A stretch of 64,000 nt of DNA from Alcaligenes endophyticus (GCF_026344035.1 NZ_JAPKND010000001.1:806001-870000), one strand, 5' to 3'; shown: positions 16,788 through 26,469, counted from the first letter of the stretch. The notes: generated by a model not told the origin, from the letters alone. Numbers and translations: made by a program.

Positions 16788-17612
16788 TTAGCCCGCGCGC
16801 TCCGCCGCATCCAAACGCCATTCCAACACGCTTTTAATTGCCACACTTGCAATCGCTATCACTGCCAACAGGGCGGCAGCGGTAAAAGCGGCTGCCGCTT
16901 TATTATCGTTATTCAATTGATCCACTAACAAAGACAGTGTAAGGGTTTGGTTCATGATGGTACCCGAGACAATGGAGACGGCACCAAACTCACCAATAGC
17001 ACGTGCATTGGTCAGTACGACACCATACATTAAGCCCCACTTAATGTTAGGCAGGCTCACATGCCAAAAAATTTGCCAGCCATTAGCACCCAGACTTAAT
17101 GCCGCACTTTCCGCGTCAGACCCTTGTGCTTGCATCAAGGGCATTAAAATACGGGCGACATAGGGGGTGGTGACAAAAATGGTGACGAGCAATATACCTG
17201 GCCACGCAAACATCAACTGTATATCATGCTCGGCAAACCAATGCCCCACGATTCCTTCTACCCCGTACACCACTAGATAACAAAGACCGGCCACTACCGG
17301 CGATACGGCATAAGGGATATCAATAATGATACTGAGCACACGTTTACCCACAAAGTCATAGTGCGTCATACACCACGCAAGAGCCATCCCCAAGAGCATG
17401 TTTAGCGGCACGGTAATCACCGCCACAAACAAGGTGAGCCCTATGGCATGCTGCATATAATCCGCTTGCAGATTTTCCCATAAGGCAGGTAAGCCTTCGC
17501 TCAATGCTTTAACAAAAATGAGGCTCAACGGCACCAGCAGCAATAGGGCAACGAGCATCAGCCCCACCAACAAGACCAGACGTGACCCCAGCGTTTTTGG
17601 ACTCTTTCTCAT
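16788..17612 (-). CDS. cysW: Sulfate/thiosulfate ABC transporter permease CysW
   Basis: A 274-residue inner-membrane permease with about six spans and the EAA-type loop for the ATPase (ESAALSLGANGWQIFWHVSLP). The IDIPYAVSPVVAGL and GAVSIVSG stretches are characteristic of CysW. The frame is open to 17654, but the ATG at 17612 is chosen since it overlaps the cysT stop as ATGA. The operon order is sbp-cysT-cysW. The ATPase gene cysA that normally follows is absent; a terminator and sspB lie there instead. Confidence 0.94.
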   Translation of the reverse strand: MRKSPKTLGSRLVLLVGLMLVALLLLVPLSLIFVKALSEGLPALWENLQADYMQHAIGLTLFVAVITVPLNMLLGMALAWCMTHYDFVGKRVLSIIIDIPYAVSPVVAGLCYLVVYGVEGIVGHWFAEHDIQLMFAWPGILLVTIFVTTPYVARILMPLMQAQGSDAESAALSLGANGWQIFWHVSLPNIKWGLMYGVVLTNARAIGEFGAVSIVSGTIMNQTLTLSLLVDQLNNDNKAAAAFTAAALLAVIAIASVAIKSVLEWRLDAAERAG

Positions 17613-18502
17613 GCTACTTGCCTTTGCCAACCTAATAAGCGGGTTTGAGCCCATTGCAAGGTAAATAGCAAAACCAAGGAAGCCATCAACACCACAGAGG
17701 CAATCGCTGCGGCGGCAGGATACTCAAACTCTTGCAAACGTACATAAATCATCAACGACGCGACTTCGGTTTTATAAGGTGTATTGCCTGCAATCATAAT
17801 GACCGCTCCAAACTCCCCCAGACTTCGAATAAACGCCTGCGAGGAGCCCGTTACCACGGCAGGAATCAAAGGAGGAAAAATCACTTTCCAAAACGTTTGC
17901 CACGGGCTAGAACCTAACGTCTGTGCAACTTCCTCATATTCCGCACCCAGCTCTTCCATCACGGGTTGCACAATCCGTACCACAAACGGCAGACTAGTGA
18001 AAATCATGGCCACCACAATACCCGGGAACTGATAGGCTATCTTGATCCCCAGAGGCTCTAGCCATTGCCCTAACCAACCATTTGACACAAATAGGGTGGC
18101 CAATGTTAGGCCGGCCACCGAGGTAGGTAAGGCAAATGGTAAATCGACCAACGCATCAATCAGGCGTCGACCAGGAAATTCGTACCGACTGATCATCCAC
18201 GCGATAATAAAGCCCACCACGGTAGCAATGAGCGTGGAGTACAGCGCGGCTTGTAAGGTAACGCTATAGGCGCTAAGCACTCGTCTATCGCTAATCGCAT
18301 GCCAGTATTGCGCCCAGCTCATTTCACTGACATACATCATCAAGGCAGACAGAGGCAACAAGACGATGAGTGATAGAAAAAGAACACTAAAACCGAAGCT
18401 AAGGAAAAAGCCCGGCAAAACCGGGCGTTGACGAAAAAACCCTACTCGCTGCAAAAAAGTTGTCAGTGATGCACGGTTAAACACAGAAATGGCAAGGCTC
18501 AT
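17609..18502 (-). CDS. cysT: Sulfate/thiosulfate ABC transporter permease CysT
   Basis: A 297-residue partner permease, also called CysU. Six membrane segments are visible, with the CysT-typical DLPFALPTSVAGLTLA and the EAA loop (EEVAQTLGSSPWQTFWKVIFPP). It starts four bases after the binding-protein gene and is coupled by ATGA overlap to cysW. Together they import sulfate for cysteine synthesis once an ATPase is supplied. Confidence 0.94.
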   Translation of the reverse strand: MSLAISVFNRASLTTFLQRVGFFRQRPVLPGFFLSFGFSVLFLSLIVLLPLSALMMYVSEMSWAQYWHAISDRRVLSAYSVTLQAALYSTLIATVVGFIIAWMISRYEFPGRRLIDALVDLPFALPTSVAGLTLATLFVSNGWLGQWLEPLGIKIAYQFPGIVVAMIFTSLPFVVRIVQPVMEELGAEYEEVAQTLGSSPWQTFWKVIFPPLIPAVVTGSSQAFIRSLGEFGAVIMIAGNTPYKTEVASLMIYVRLQEFEYPAAAAIASVVLMASLVLLFTLQWAQTRLLGWQRQVA

Positions 18503-18506
18503 GAAG

Positions 18507-19505
18507 TTAGCGGGCTAGCAATTGATCCAACTGGGCGCCAGAAGCAAAATGACGAGCTTGAATATCTTTCCAGCTACCCAAGGTGTCGGTAGGGTTGAGT
18601 AATTTCACCGGTGCAAACTTAGAGGAGTACTCTTTCGCCACCTCGGGATCGGTCACCCGATAATTAAAGTCAGCCAGTATACGTTGTACATCAGGCGTAT
18701 ATTGAAACTTCAAGTATTCCGTTGCTTGCTCGCGCGTTCCTTTTTGGTCAACGACTTTATCCACCACCGCCACGGGAAACTCGGCCAATACGCTCACAGG
18801 TGGGACAATAATTTCTAGCTCGCTGTCTTTAAACTCATCGCTGCCAGCAATATTGATTACCTCAGACTCGAACGTTAGCAGCACGTCACCTTGACCGTTC
18901 TGCGCAAATGCCACTGTCGCCCCACGTCCACCGGTAGGGAAATTTTCTACGTTGTGTAATACCTTACGCACGAAATCCTTGGTAGCGGCCTCATCACCAC
19001 CAAACTTGTCATCTGCGTACAGCCACGACGCTAAATACGTGTAACGTGCATTCCCAGATGTTTTAGGGTTAGGAAAGACCAGTTTTACATCCTCACGGAT
19101 CAAGTCATCCCAGTTTTGAATGTTTTTAGGGTTACCCTTACGGACTAAAAAAGCGATAGTGCTGTAGTAAGGAGAACTATTGTTTGGCAGCTTACCAGCC
19201 CAATCTTTCGCCACAAAACCGCGATCCGCCAAAAACTCAATGTCAGTTACCTGGTTAAAGGTAACGGTATCTACTTTTTTTCCTTGAGCAATATCTTGGG
19301 CCTGACGTGAAGTCCCTGCAAAGGACTGATCAATTTTAATGTCCTCGCCTTTCGCTTGCTTCCAATACTCAACAAATTTGGGATTAATCGCGGCAAATGT
19401 TTCCCGGGCCACGTCGAACGAGGCATTGAGCAGCGTGGTTTGCGCAGAGGCAGTAAAAGATCCTAATGCCACGCTGGCGGCAAGCACGAACTGTTTGATT
19501 TTCAT
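18507..19505 (-). CDS. sbp: Sulfate-binding periplasmic protein
   Basis: A 332-residue periplasmic sulfate-binding protein. A signal peptide of about 22 residues ends at TASAQTT; the mature protein begins LLNASFDVARETFAAINP, followed by the anion loop SFAGTSRQAQDI and ARYTYLASWLY. The frame is open to 19529, but the ATG at 19505 gives the normal MKIKQFVLAAS signal. It heads the sulfate operon. A nearly symmetric TATA-rich element (about 19614-19636) upstream may be a CysB-type site, which is only a guess. Confidence 0.94.
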   Translation of the reverse strand: MKIKQFVLAASVALGSFTASAQTTLLNASFDVARETFAAINPKFVEYWKQAKGEDIKIDQSFAGTSRQAQDIAQGKKVDTVTFNQVTDIEFLADRGFVAKDWAGKLPNNSSPYYSTIAFLVRKGNPKNIQNWDDLIREDVKLVFPNPKTSGNARYTYLASWLYADDKFGGDEAATKDFVRKVLHNVENFPTGGRGATVAFAQNGQGDVLLTFESEVINIAGSDEFKDSELEIIVPPVSVLAEFPVAVVDKVVDQKGTREQATEYLKFQYTPDVQRILADFNYRVTDPEVAKEYSSKFAPVKLLNPTDTLGSWKDIQARHFASGAQLDQLLAR

Positions 19506-19747
19506 TGTTACACCTGAGTAGCGATCCAAGGGTATTAACCCGTAGTTTATTTGTAAGGATGCTGTTTATTATGGGTAAACGAAATATCAAACCGAACGAC
19601 CTTCTACTTATTCTTATATACCCAAAAGATATATAGCCCCCTTTTTCAAACCTTAAAGAATTGAAATGAATAGGGGCGCAATCATTTCATTGTCAAACGA
19701 AATTAGTTACACTCAATTGCTACTGCGAAACCGTACAAGGAACAGCA

Positions 19748-21757
19748 ATGCAAACCAAGACTGCGACGAGTCTGCACCCACCCGTATTTTTCAGTGCAGC
19801 AGCATTAATACTGTTGATTGTGATACTGGCAGGGGTTGCGCCAGAGTTCACCCAAACTATTTTCTCCGCCACTCAAGGCTGGATACTGGAGAATGTAAGC
19901 TGGTTCTACATAGTTACCGTAGCAATCATTCTTCTGTCCGTTATCTTTCTTGCCGTGAGCAGCTACGGCAACATCAAACTCGGCCCTGACCATTCTCAAC
20001 CGGAGTACCGAGATGTGACGTGGTTTGCCATGTTGTTCTCGACCGGCATGGGCATAGGCCTGATGTTTTTTGGTGTAGCCGAACCCGTCATGCACTTTTT
20101 AGATCCGCCTGTCGGGGCAGGGGGCACCATTTATGCTGCCCACGAGGCCATGAAGATCACCTTCTTCCATTGGGGGCTACACGCTTGGGCTATTTATGCC
20201 ATTGTGGCCTTAGTCCTCGCCTTCTTTAGCTACCGTCACGGCCTGCCACTGAAGTTACGCTCTGCCCTGTACCCCCTGATCGGTGACCGCATCTATGGCC
20301 CCATCGGTAATGCCGTGGATACCTTTGCCATACTGGGCACGGTATTTGGGGTGGCCACCTCGTTGGGGTTTGGCGTCGAGCAAATTAATAGCGGCCTTAA
20401 TTATTTATTTGGCCTGAGCGAAAACACCGAGACCCAAATTACTCTGATTGTTATTGCTTGCGGCTTAGCGACTCTATCTGTGGCCAGCGGGCTAGATCGA
20501 GGCATTAAAATCTTGTCTGAGATCAACCTAGTACTAGCTGTCCTGCTTTTAGTGTTCGTACTCGCGCTAGGGCCTACTGTTTTCTTATTACAAACCTTCG
20601 TACAAAATACGGGCGCTTACCTTTCTGATCTGGTTTATAAGACCTTTAATTTATACGCCTATGAACCTAACGAGTGGATCGGTGGTTGGACACTGTTTTA
20701 TTGGGGCTGGTGGATCGCATGGTCGCCATTTGTAGGCTTGTTTATCGCCCGCATTTCCCGTGGGCGCACCATCCGTGAATTCGTGCGTGGGGTGCTTCTT
20801 GTACCCGCTGGTTTTACCCTCTTCTGGATGACAGTGTTTGGCGACACCGCGATTCACTATATCTTGGTAGACGGCATGCGTGATTTTGGCGCTGTCGTGC
20901 AGGCGAATACTTCTCAAGCCTTATTTGTTTTCCTTGAAGAGCTGCCTTTATCAAGCATTACCTCCTTTATTGCTATTTGCATGGTGGTGGTGTTTTTCGT
21001 GACTTCCGCCGACTCAGGCGCCCTAGTCATAGACTTGCTCGCCTCTAAAGAAGACATGCCTTCACCCGTATGGCAGCGAGTATTTTGGTCTAGCCTGACA
21101 GGTTTAGTGGCCATCGCGCTCTTATTAACAGACGGTCTCACTGCCCTACAAACGGCTACCATCGCCAGCGCACTGCCGTTTTCTATCATTTTGTTAGCCT
21201 CGATCTGGGGCCTGTTCCGCGCCTTGAAACTGGACGCCACCAAACGCACAATACGATACCAAACGGTTGCTCGCAGCCAGCCTATCGTGGCAGGTCAGCC
21301 TTGGCAGAAGCGTTTGCGTAACTTAGTGGTGATGCCGAATCAACGTCAGGTGAATAACTTTATTCACCAAACCGTAGAGCCCGCCATGAACGCCGTAGCA
21401 ACCGAGCTAAAAAAAGCGGGGTTCGATGTTGTAGTCGAACACGGGGAAGATGCAGACCACATCCCAGCATTAAGCTTGCATGTAGAGCACCACGGGGAAT
21501 ATCAAGACTTTTACTATACCGTCAAGCCCATCAGCCACATTCGCCCCTCTTTGCATCCTAACGATGCCGACAAGGACGAAACACGTTTCTACTATCGGGC
21601 TGAAGTGTTTTTAACTGAAGGTGGCCAAGACTACGACATCATGGGATGGAGCCAAGATGATGTCATCGGCGATCTACTAGATCAGTACGAACGTCACCGC
21701 CATTTCCTTCATTTAGTGCATGATACAGAGGCCGCTAGCACGCCGAATGGCACATAA
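19748..21757 (+). CDS. BCCT-family transporter, BetT-like (choline/betaine/carnitine)
   Basis: A 669-residue secondary carrier with twelve predicted spans. The BCCT signature is WTLFYWGWWIAWSPFVG, preceded by the MGIGLMFFGVAEPVMHF helix that binds trimethylammonium groups. A cytosolic C-terminal domain of about 150 residues follows the last helix, as in the choline carrier BetT and unlike the shorter glycine betaine carriers. It probably takes up choline or betaine. No betA/betB or betI is in the window, so the substrate within the family remains open. It is divergent from sbp. Confidence 0.9.
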   Translation: MQTKTATSLHPPVFFSAAALILLIVILAGVAPEFTQTIFSATQGWILENVSWFYIVTVAIILLSVIFLAVSSYGNIKLGPDHSQPEYRDVTWFAMLFSTGMGIGLMFFGVAEPVMHFLDPPVGAGGTIYAAHEAMKITFFHWGLHAWAIYAIVALVLAFFSYRHGLPLKLRSALYPLIGDRIYGPIGNAVDTFAILGTVFGVATSLGFGVEQINSGLNYLFGLSENTETQITLIVIACGLATLSVASGLDRGIKILSEINLVLAVLLLVFVLALGPTVFLLQTFVQNTGAYLSDLVYKTFNLYAYEPNEWIGGWTLFYWGWWIAWSPFVGLFIARISRGRTIREFVRGVLLVPAGFTLFWMTVFGDTAIHYILVDGMRDFGAVVQANTSQALFVFLEELPLSSITSFIAICMVVVFFVTSADSGALVIDLLASKEDMPSPVWQRVFWSSLTGLVAIALLLTDGLTALQTATIASALPFSIILLASIWGLFRALKLDATKRTIRYQTVARSQPIVAGQPWQKRLRNLVVMPNQRQVNNFIHQTVEPAMNAVATELKKAGFDVVVEHGEDADHIPALSLHVEHHGEYQDFYYTVKPISHIRPSLHPNDADKDETRFYYRAEVFLTEGGQDYDIMGWSQDDVIGDLLDQYERHRHFLHLVHDTEAASTPNGT

Positions 21758-21791
21758 CTACTAAGCGCACGAGAAATATTTTAAAAAACGC

Positions 21792-21819
21792 TTTGCTTTT
21801 TAAAATATTGTTGTATAAT
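21792..21819 (+). promoter_or_regulatory. Promoter of the tRNA-Thr gene
   Basis: A consensus TATAAT at 21814-21819 and a TTTGCT -35 at 21792-21797, separated by 16 bases, lie just upstream of the tRNA. Confidence 0.7.
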
Positions 21820-21831
21820 TTTAAATTCTTC

Positions 21832-21907
21832 GCCGGCTTAGCTCAGTTGGTAGAGCAGCGCACTTGTAATGCGAAGGTCGAGGGTTCAACTCCTTTAGCC
21901 GGCACCA
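21832..21907 (+). tRNA. tRNA-Thr, anticodon UGU
   Basis: A 76-base cloverleaf with the CCA end encoded. The acceptor stem GCCGGCT (21832-21838) pairs with AGCCGGC (21897-21903), the discriminator base is A, the D arm reads GCTCAGTTGGTAGAGC, the anticodon loop CTTGTAA carries TGT, and the T arm is GAGGGTTCAACTC (one pair departs from the usual sequence). It reads ACA codons. It stands alone, with its own promoter and terminator, and borders a gene-poor stretch and the carboxylase cluster, a common position for integrated DNA. Confidence 0.97.
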
Positions 21908-21915
21908 AGATACTC

Positions 21916-21952
21916 AAAACGCCAATCCTTATGGATTGGCGTTTTGTTTTTT
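21916..21952 (+). terminator. Rho-independent terminator of tRNA-Thr
   Basis: A perfect 13-base stem (AAAACGCCAATCC with its complement), loop TTAT, then a T tract interrupted by one G. It begins nine bases after the tRNA. Confidence 0.92.
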
Positions 21953-22680
21953 GGCTCTATACTGTACAGGGGGTAGTTTTTATATATGATTAATGACGCC
22001 ACCTGAACTGCACTAAGCCTGCAATACAAGTTTGAATCTCAAAATATCTAAAATCAGGGATTCAAATACATTTATCTGACAAGACATTAGCTTCAACGCT
22101 GTTTATCAATCATTTTTCTAGAGTGATAACCCACACAATTCAAAAAGGTTTCACTATGATGTGATCGAATTCTGGAATATCAGGCAGCCTGCGCAAGACA
22201 GAAAATGTCGTTCCTACCTATAGGTCCTGAGAACCTGCAAGATGAGTTGAATGATTTTTTAAGTATATATAAAGAGGGCCCAAGCCTAGCTTCTTACTAG
22301 TGACCATAGAGAAGGCTTCTGGTGGAAAACTTGCTCTTTACCCTTTTAACCATTGTTGAAATCGGCTAGGGGGTAATCACACTCTCAAAAGCTCACTCTA
22401 AACTAAAGTCCCAACAGAGCCAGCGGTGCTTTCAGCAACAAAATCGGGCCACTCTAGGTAGGGATATAAAAAGCTCTTTTTGCACGTATTTCTTTACAAA
22501 AGTTAGTGTAAAAAATTCCATCATCCCTATTTATTATGGAAAGCCGAGCCCTCAAGCTTGAGGGCAAAATCATAACAACTGCTGATAAAAAATCGGAGCG
22601 GTGAGCATTCGAATGCAAATCAGCCAAGCAAGTTTGTTCACGTTTATTTAGCACGTATATATTAGATATGATAGCCAGAC
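21953..22680. other. Gene-poor stretch between tRNA-Thr and the carboxylase cluster
   Basis: About 730 AT-rich bases with no credible complete gene. An open run of 46 codons ending at 22300 reads like protein (see the separate entry), and a 66-codon minus-strand frame at 22454-22654 has neither a ribosome site nor recognisable content. No transposase, inverted terminal repeat or copy of the tRNA 3' end was found. Confidence 0.5.
22160..22300 (+). pseudogene. Possible decayed coding fragment
   Basis: The frame from 22160 to a TAG at 22298-22300 translates to a plausible soluble helical sequence (RILEYQAACARQKMSFLPIG, then ENLQDELNDFLSIYKEG). A stop lies directly upstream and no ribosome site is present. 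The family is not recognised. It may be the tail of a gene lost when the neighbouring segment was acquired, or it may be chance. Confidence 0.25.
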
Positions 22681-24060
22681 TTACGTCTTGTCGCCTCGCT
22701 TCATAAAATATTCTCCAATGAAATTGGTATTTATCTTGAAGGCACGGTAACTAGGATCCTGCAATAGTTCATGAAGGAAATAGGCATTTGTATGTAGTCC
22801 ATCTATCACAAGTTGCTCAATAGCGCGTGTAAGCAAGTCAATAGCATCGTCACGGTTATCTTTATGTGCAATAAACTTAGCAATCATCGGGTCGTAAAAT
22901 GGCGTTATGCGATCACCGACGCGTACCCCAGTATCGATACGTAGTCCATCTACCGATGCGGGCCAGGTCAATGCATTGATAACTCCAGGTGATGGAAGAA
23001 AGTTTTTATCTGGGCGCTCGGCATACAGTCTGACCTCTACCGCATGTCCATGCAAAGGAATGTCTTCTTGATGCTGAATCGGTAAATGATTGAGTGCGTG
23101 TAGAATCTGCCACTTGACGATGTCAATACCGGTAATAGCTTCGGTTATGGGGTGCTCCACTTGTATGCGTGTATTCATTTCCAAGAAATAAGCTTCCTGG
23201 CGATCGCAATCGTAGATAAACTCCACAGTCCCCGCTCCGCTATAATTTTGTGCTTGAGTTAACGCGATGGCGGAGCTGTGCAAGGTTTTACGGACCTCGT
23301 CTGATAAATTAGGGACTGGTGCTTCCTCAAGCACCTTCTGAAATCGACGCTGTATTGAGCATTCTCGGTCGTAAAGATGTACAGCCACACCGTTACCAAA
23401 TCCAAACACCTGCACTTCAATGTGACGTGCCGTGCGTACGAGCCGCTCAAGATACACCCCAGCATTATTGAATGCCTTTTCTGCCATGGATTGTGTAGCT
23501 GAAACCACCGCAAGTAGATCTTCAGGGTTTTCTACCATCTGCATACCAATCCCGCCGCCCCCACCCGCCGCTTTGACCAATAAAGGGTAGCCGATTTCTT
23601 GTCCTGCCCGAACTAGCCCGGCCGTCTCACCCGGATAGAACCGTGAGCTGCCTGGCAAGACGGGAAGACCGGCCTGTTTGGCCATTTTGCGCGCCCGCTC
23701 TTTGTCTCCCATGTCAGTAATCGATTGTGCAGCGGGCCCCACCCATGCCAAGCCTGCACTCATCACCGCTTGAGCGAACTCAGCACTCTCAGCTAGAAAG
23801 CCATAGCCGGGATGAACTGCTGTGGCTCCAGTTTGACGAGCCACCTCCAGTAACGCATCTATACGTAGATAACTTTCACGTGCGGGTGCAGGCCCAACGG
23901 CAACCGCTTCATCAGCCATTTTTACATGCATGGCATGCTTATCGGCTTCCGAATACACCGCGACCGTTGGGATTTGAAGCTCTTTAGCAGTTCGAATAAT
24001 GCGGCAGGCGATTTCTCCTCGATTGGCAATCAGTAATTTATGCTGAGCGGCTGCGATCAT
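22681..24060 (-). CDS. Biotin carboxylase subunit of an acyl-CoA carboxylase (AccC-like)
   Basis: A 459-residue ATP-grasp enzyme that carboxylates biotin with bicarbonate and ATP. The N-terminal LLIANRGEIACRIIRTA, the glycine-rich ATP loop AGGGGGIGMQ and the active-site MNTRIQVEHPITE are all intact. It has no biotin domain, so it must work with the separate 73-residue carrier at 28041-28262 and the carboxyltransferase at 26470-28044. It is not beside accB and uses catabolic neighbours, so it is probably part of a degradative carboxylase rather than the fatty-acid enzyme (inference). Its promoter shares a sequence with that of the CoA-transferase operon. Confidence 0.9.
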   Translation of the reverse strand: MIAAAQHKLLIANRGEIACRIIRTAKELQIPTVAVYSEADKHAMHVKMADEAVAVGPAPARESYLRIDALLEVARQTGATAVHPGYGFLAESAEFAQAVMSAGLAWVGPAAQSITDMGDKERARKMAKQAGLPVLPGSSRFYPGETAGLVRAGQEIGYPLLVKAAGGGGGIGMQMVENPEDLLAVVSATQSMAEKAFNNAGVYLERLVRTARHIEVQVFGFGNGVAVHLYDRECSIQRRFQKVLEEAPVPNLSDEVRKTLHSSAIALTQAQNYSGAGTVEFIYDCDRQEAYFLEMNTRIQVEHPITEAITGIDIVKWQILHALNHLPIQHQEDIPLHGHAVEVRLYAERPDKNFLPSPGVINALTWPASVDGLRIDTGVRVGDRITPFYDPMIAKFIAHKDNRDDAIDLLTRAIEQLVIDGLHTNAYFLHELLQDPSYRAFKINTNFIGEYFMKRGDKT

Positions 24061-24698
24061 GGGTGCACTCCATAATAATGTTCTAAGTTGGGTGTTACGT
24101 AAGGTTTGTGTTCCGGAGTAAGCATTTACACCAAAGAGCGTGTGGCATCAGTACATACACTGGAGTCACTAAGTAGGTAAATGTCATGATCAAGTTCATC
24201 TACGATACTGAATGGAGCAACACGTTTTTAACTTCCTGTTGCGTAGTCTCCGCCTCCACACTTCCTTTTATATTTATGAGGCTAATAGAATTTTTTTAAC
24301 AATAATATAGTTACTATTTTTGGCCTCATATAAGTATACTAAAATGTAGACAAAATTGTCATCATTTTTTTACGCTCAATAGAGTAGTTGTAGCCGGTGA
24401 GTCGGTATGTAAGACGTTTACAGATAATGCACCAACGGGGGCAGCGCCCGTTATGCTTTTAAGGGAGGATAGATCAGTCAGGCGTGAGCCCTATTATTCG
24501 TTTGTCGCGCGGCTGACAATAAGTTTGCTTTATAACTTAACGCAGAGAGCCTGTTGGCTCACGAGGCAAAAAGTTTCATTGAGAGTTTTCTGGCCAGCCA
24601 GTAGCATTACATTTCCCACAACACAAGCCGCCTTCTGGAATCCAGATGCTTGCCACAATATCGTATACTTAGCGCTCATAGATTGAGGTGAAACTTAC
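24061..24698. other. Divergent regulatory stretch between the biotin carboxylase and FadR-type regulator genes
   Basis: About 640 bases. It contains the minus-strand carboxylase promoter and operator (24333-24362), an AACGGG/CCCGTT hairpin near 24434-24452, and a GAGGTG ribosome site for the regulator at 24684-24689. A 77-codon plus-strand frame (24453-24686) ends just before the regulator, lacks protein-like composition and is not called. Confidence 0.5.
24333..24362 (-). promoter_or_regulatory. Putative promoter and operator of the biotin carboxylase gene
   Basis: On the minus strand ATGACA (24357-24362) and TATACT (24333-24338) are 18 bases apart. The -35 region overlaps a perfect inverted repeat, GACAA-AA-TTGTC at 24349-24360. 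The same TGACAAT core occupies the -35 of the CoA-transferase promoter at 29599-29628, suggesting a shared regulator, most likely the FadR-type protein encoded next door. Confidence 0.5.
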
Positions 24699-25385
24699 GT
24701 GACGAAAAACACAGTAAAAGTACGAGAAGGGCTTTCTGCTACCAAACTTAGCATGGAGGACGTTGTCGAAATCCTTAGAGAACGTATCGTAAATCATGAG
24801 TTGCCCCCTGGCTCTAAGTTGAGCGAAGCAGTTCTCACGGAGGAGTTTAACGTTTCACGACCTCGAATAAGGGAGGCTTTCGGGGTACTTGAAGACCGAG
24901 GGCTCATTGAACGTATACCCAATAGGGGAGCTGTCGTTACTCGCCTGAACGTAGAAGAAGTGTATGCCCTTTTTGAAGTACGAGAAGTACTTGAGGCGTT
25001 AGCAGTCCGGCTAGCCACTGAGAAAGCGACATCCGATTCGTGGACCGACCTAATTGAGCGTATGGGCGAGCCAGCTGTTAAGGCACTTGCTGAAGATAAT
25101 TTAGATTACTACATTAGCTGCGTAAATCTGTTCCGTGAAAAGACACTTACCGCAGCAGACAATCCGATCTTAGCAGCTCAGATGGAAGGTTTTTACGACC
25201 GTACTAAAGTATTAATACGCCGCCTGATGTTAGTACCAGGGCGGGCAAAACAAGGTCTAAAAGAACATCAAGAGCTTTTGCGAGCGATGGCTGCAGGGGA
25301 TGCGGAAAAAGCAGAGCAATTGAAACGCGCTAATATACGCGGCTCATTTGAGACATTTCGTCAATATCAAAAATATTTAATGTGA
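24699..25385 (+). CDS. FadR/GntR-family (FCD) transcriptional regulator
   Basis: A 228-residue regulator. The winged helix occupies about residues 15-82 (ERIVNHELPPGSKLSEAVL, then FNVSRPRIREAFGVLEDRGL) and the FCD domain about 90-220. The GTG start at 24699 has a GAGGTG ribosome site nine bases upstream. It lies between the biotin carboxylase and the rest of the carboxylase operon, which both run on the other strand, so it is the obvious candidate local regulator, probably responding to a pathway acid or CoA ester. Confidence 0.9.
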   Translation: MTKNTVKVREGLSATKLSMEDVVEILRERIVNHELPPGSKLSEAVLTEEFNVSRPRIREAFGVLEDRGLIERIPNRGAVVTRLNVEEVYALFEVREVLEALAVRLATEKATSDSWTDLIERMGEPAVKALAEDNLDYYISCVNLFREKTLTAADNPILAAQMEGFYDRTKVLIRRLMLVPGRAKQGLKEHQELLRAMAAGDAEKAEQLKRANIRGSFETFRQYQKYLM

Positions 25386-25424
25386 TCAAAAAGCCGCGTA
25401 CATGATTTATATTGATTCTGTCAC

Positions 25425-26390
25425 CTATTGAGGTGCGATGCCTGCAGAAGAAGCGACTTTTTTCCATAACTCAACTTCGTCTACTAAGATTTCTTTAAAT
25501 TCCTGCGCCGTACTATTCGCGATAGTAAGGCCTGCTGTCTGTACTAATCTATCTCGTGTAGCGGGGCTTTGTAATACTGCATTTATTTCACTATTTAGTT
25601 TTTCGATCAGTGCTGGTGGCATATTTTTTGGCCCCATGACGCCAAAAAATAAACTGTGATCGTAATCAGATACGCCCGCCTCGGTGAATGTAGGCACATC
25701 GGGAATAAGCGTTGAGCGTTGTTCGGTTGAAATTGCAAGCCCTTTAGCGCGCCCTGTATTAATTACCGGTGCGGCAAGCAGTAAAGTTTCCATCATCGCA
25801 TCAATTTCATTGCCTAGTAATGCAACGCTAGCCTGTCCATTACCTTTGTAAGGAATGTGCATCAGCTCTGTATCCGTATAACCCGCAAATGCTTCCATGG
25901 CCATATGCGTAGAGCCTCCTATGCCTGAGCTGCCAAAATTAACTTTACCCGGGTTTGTTTTTGTGTACTCAATAAATTCGCTCATGGTGCTGACGGGGAG
26001 GTCATTAGATACCATTAGCACGGTAGGCAAATAACCAATGAGTGCAATTGGGGCCAACTCATCAAGTACGGCATCAGCCGCCTGATACACGGCAGAGTTA
26101 ACGGCAATTGCGCTAGACACTAATAGTATATGGTAGCCGTCAGCAGATGATCTGGCGGTATCTTGAGCAGCAATAGAACCGCCAGCTCCGACTTTGTTTT
26201 CAACGATAATAGGTTGATCTAGGCGCTTACTAAGTTGCTCTGAAAGAATTCGTCCAATAAGATCAGTGGCGCTTCCAGCAGAAAAACCTATATTCATTTT
26301 GATAGGTTTAGAAGGATAATCTGCTGCGTATGCTGAGCCGCTAACAATGAAGCAGACAGCGCTTACAAACCGACTAATAATTCTTAACAT
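25425..26390 (-). CDS. Bug-family substrate-binding protein of the carboxylase cluster
   Basis: A 321-residue periplasmic binding protein. The signal peptide MLRIISRFVSAVCFIVSGSA is followed by the Bug mature start DYPSKPIKMNIGFSAGSATD. The frame is open to 26411, but GGAG lies eight bases before the ATG at 26390. It follows the carboxyltransferase gene, separated by a strong terminator, so it may be expressed at a lower level or from its own promoter. It probably binds the carboxylic acid degraded by the cluster (inference); no TctAB partners are nearby. Confidence 0.91.
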   Translation of the reverse strand: MLRIISRFVSAVCFIVSGSAYAADYPSKPIKMNIGFSAGSATDLIGRILSEQLSKRLDQPIIVENKVGAGGSIAAQDTARSSADGYHILLVSSAIAVNSAVYQAADAVLDELAPIALIGYLPTVLMVSNDLPVSTMSEFIEYTKTNPGKVNFGSSGIGGSTHMAMEAFAGYTDTELMHIPYKGNGQASVALLGNEIDAMMETLLLAAPVINTGRAKGLAISTEQRSTLIPDVPTFTEAGVSDYDHSLFFGVMGPKNMPPALIEKLNSEINAVLQSPATRDRLVQTAGLTIANSTAQEFKEILVDEVELWKKVASSAGIAPQ

Positions 26391-26424
26391 ACATGTCTCC
26401 GGAAGTGTCATTTTTTATGATTCT

Positions 26425-26456
26425 AAAAAAAGCGTAAAGGGTAAGAGCCTTTACGC
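26425..26456 (-). terminator. Rho-independent terminator after the carboxyltransferase gene
   Basis: On the minus strand GCGTAAAGG pairs perfectly with CCTTTACGC around a seven-base loop, followed by seven T residues. It separates the carboxyltransferase from the downstream Bug gene. Confidence 0.9.
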
Positions 26457-26469
26457 AGGGGGTAATGAC

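Noticed and set aside
22454-22654. 66-codon minus-strand frame
   Set aside because: No ribosome site and no recognisable content in an AT-rich gene-poor stretch.
24453-24686. 77-codon frame just before the FadR-type regulator
   Set aside because: Composition is not protein-like and no ribosome site is present; it may be part of the leader.
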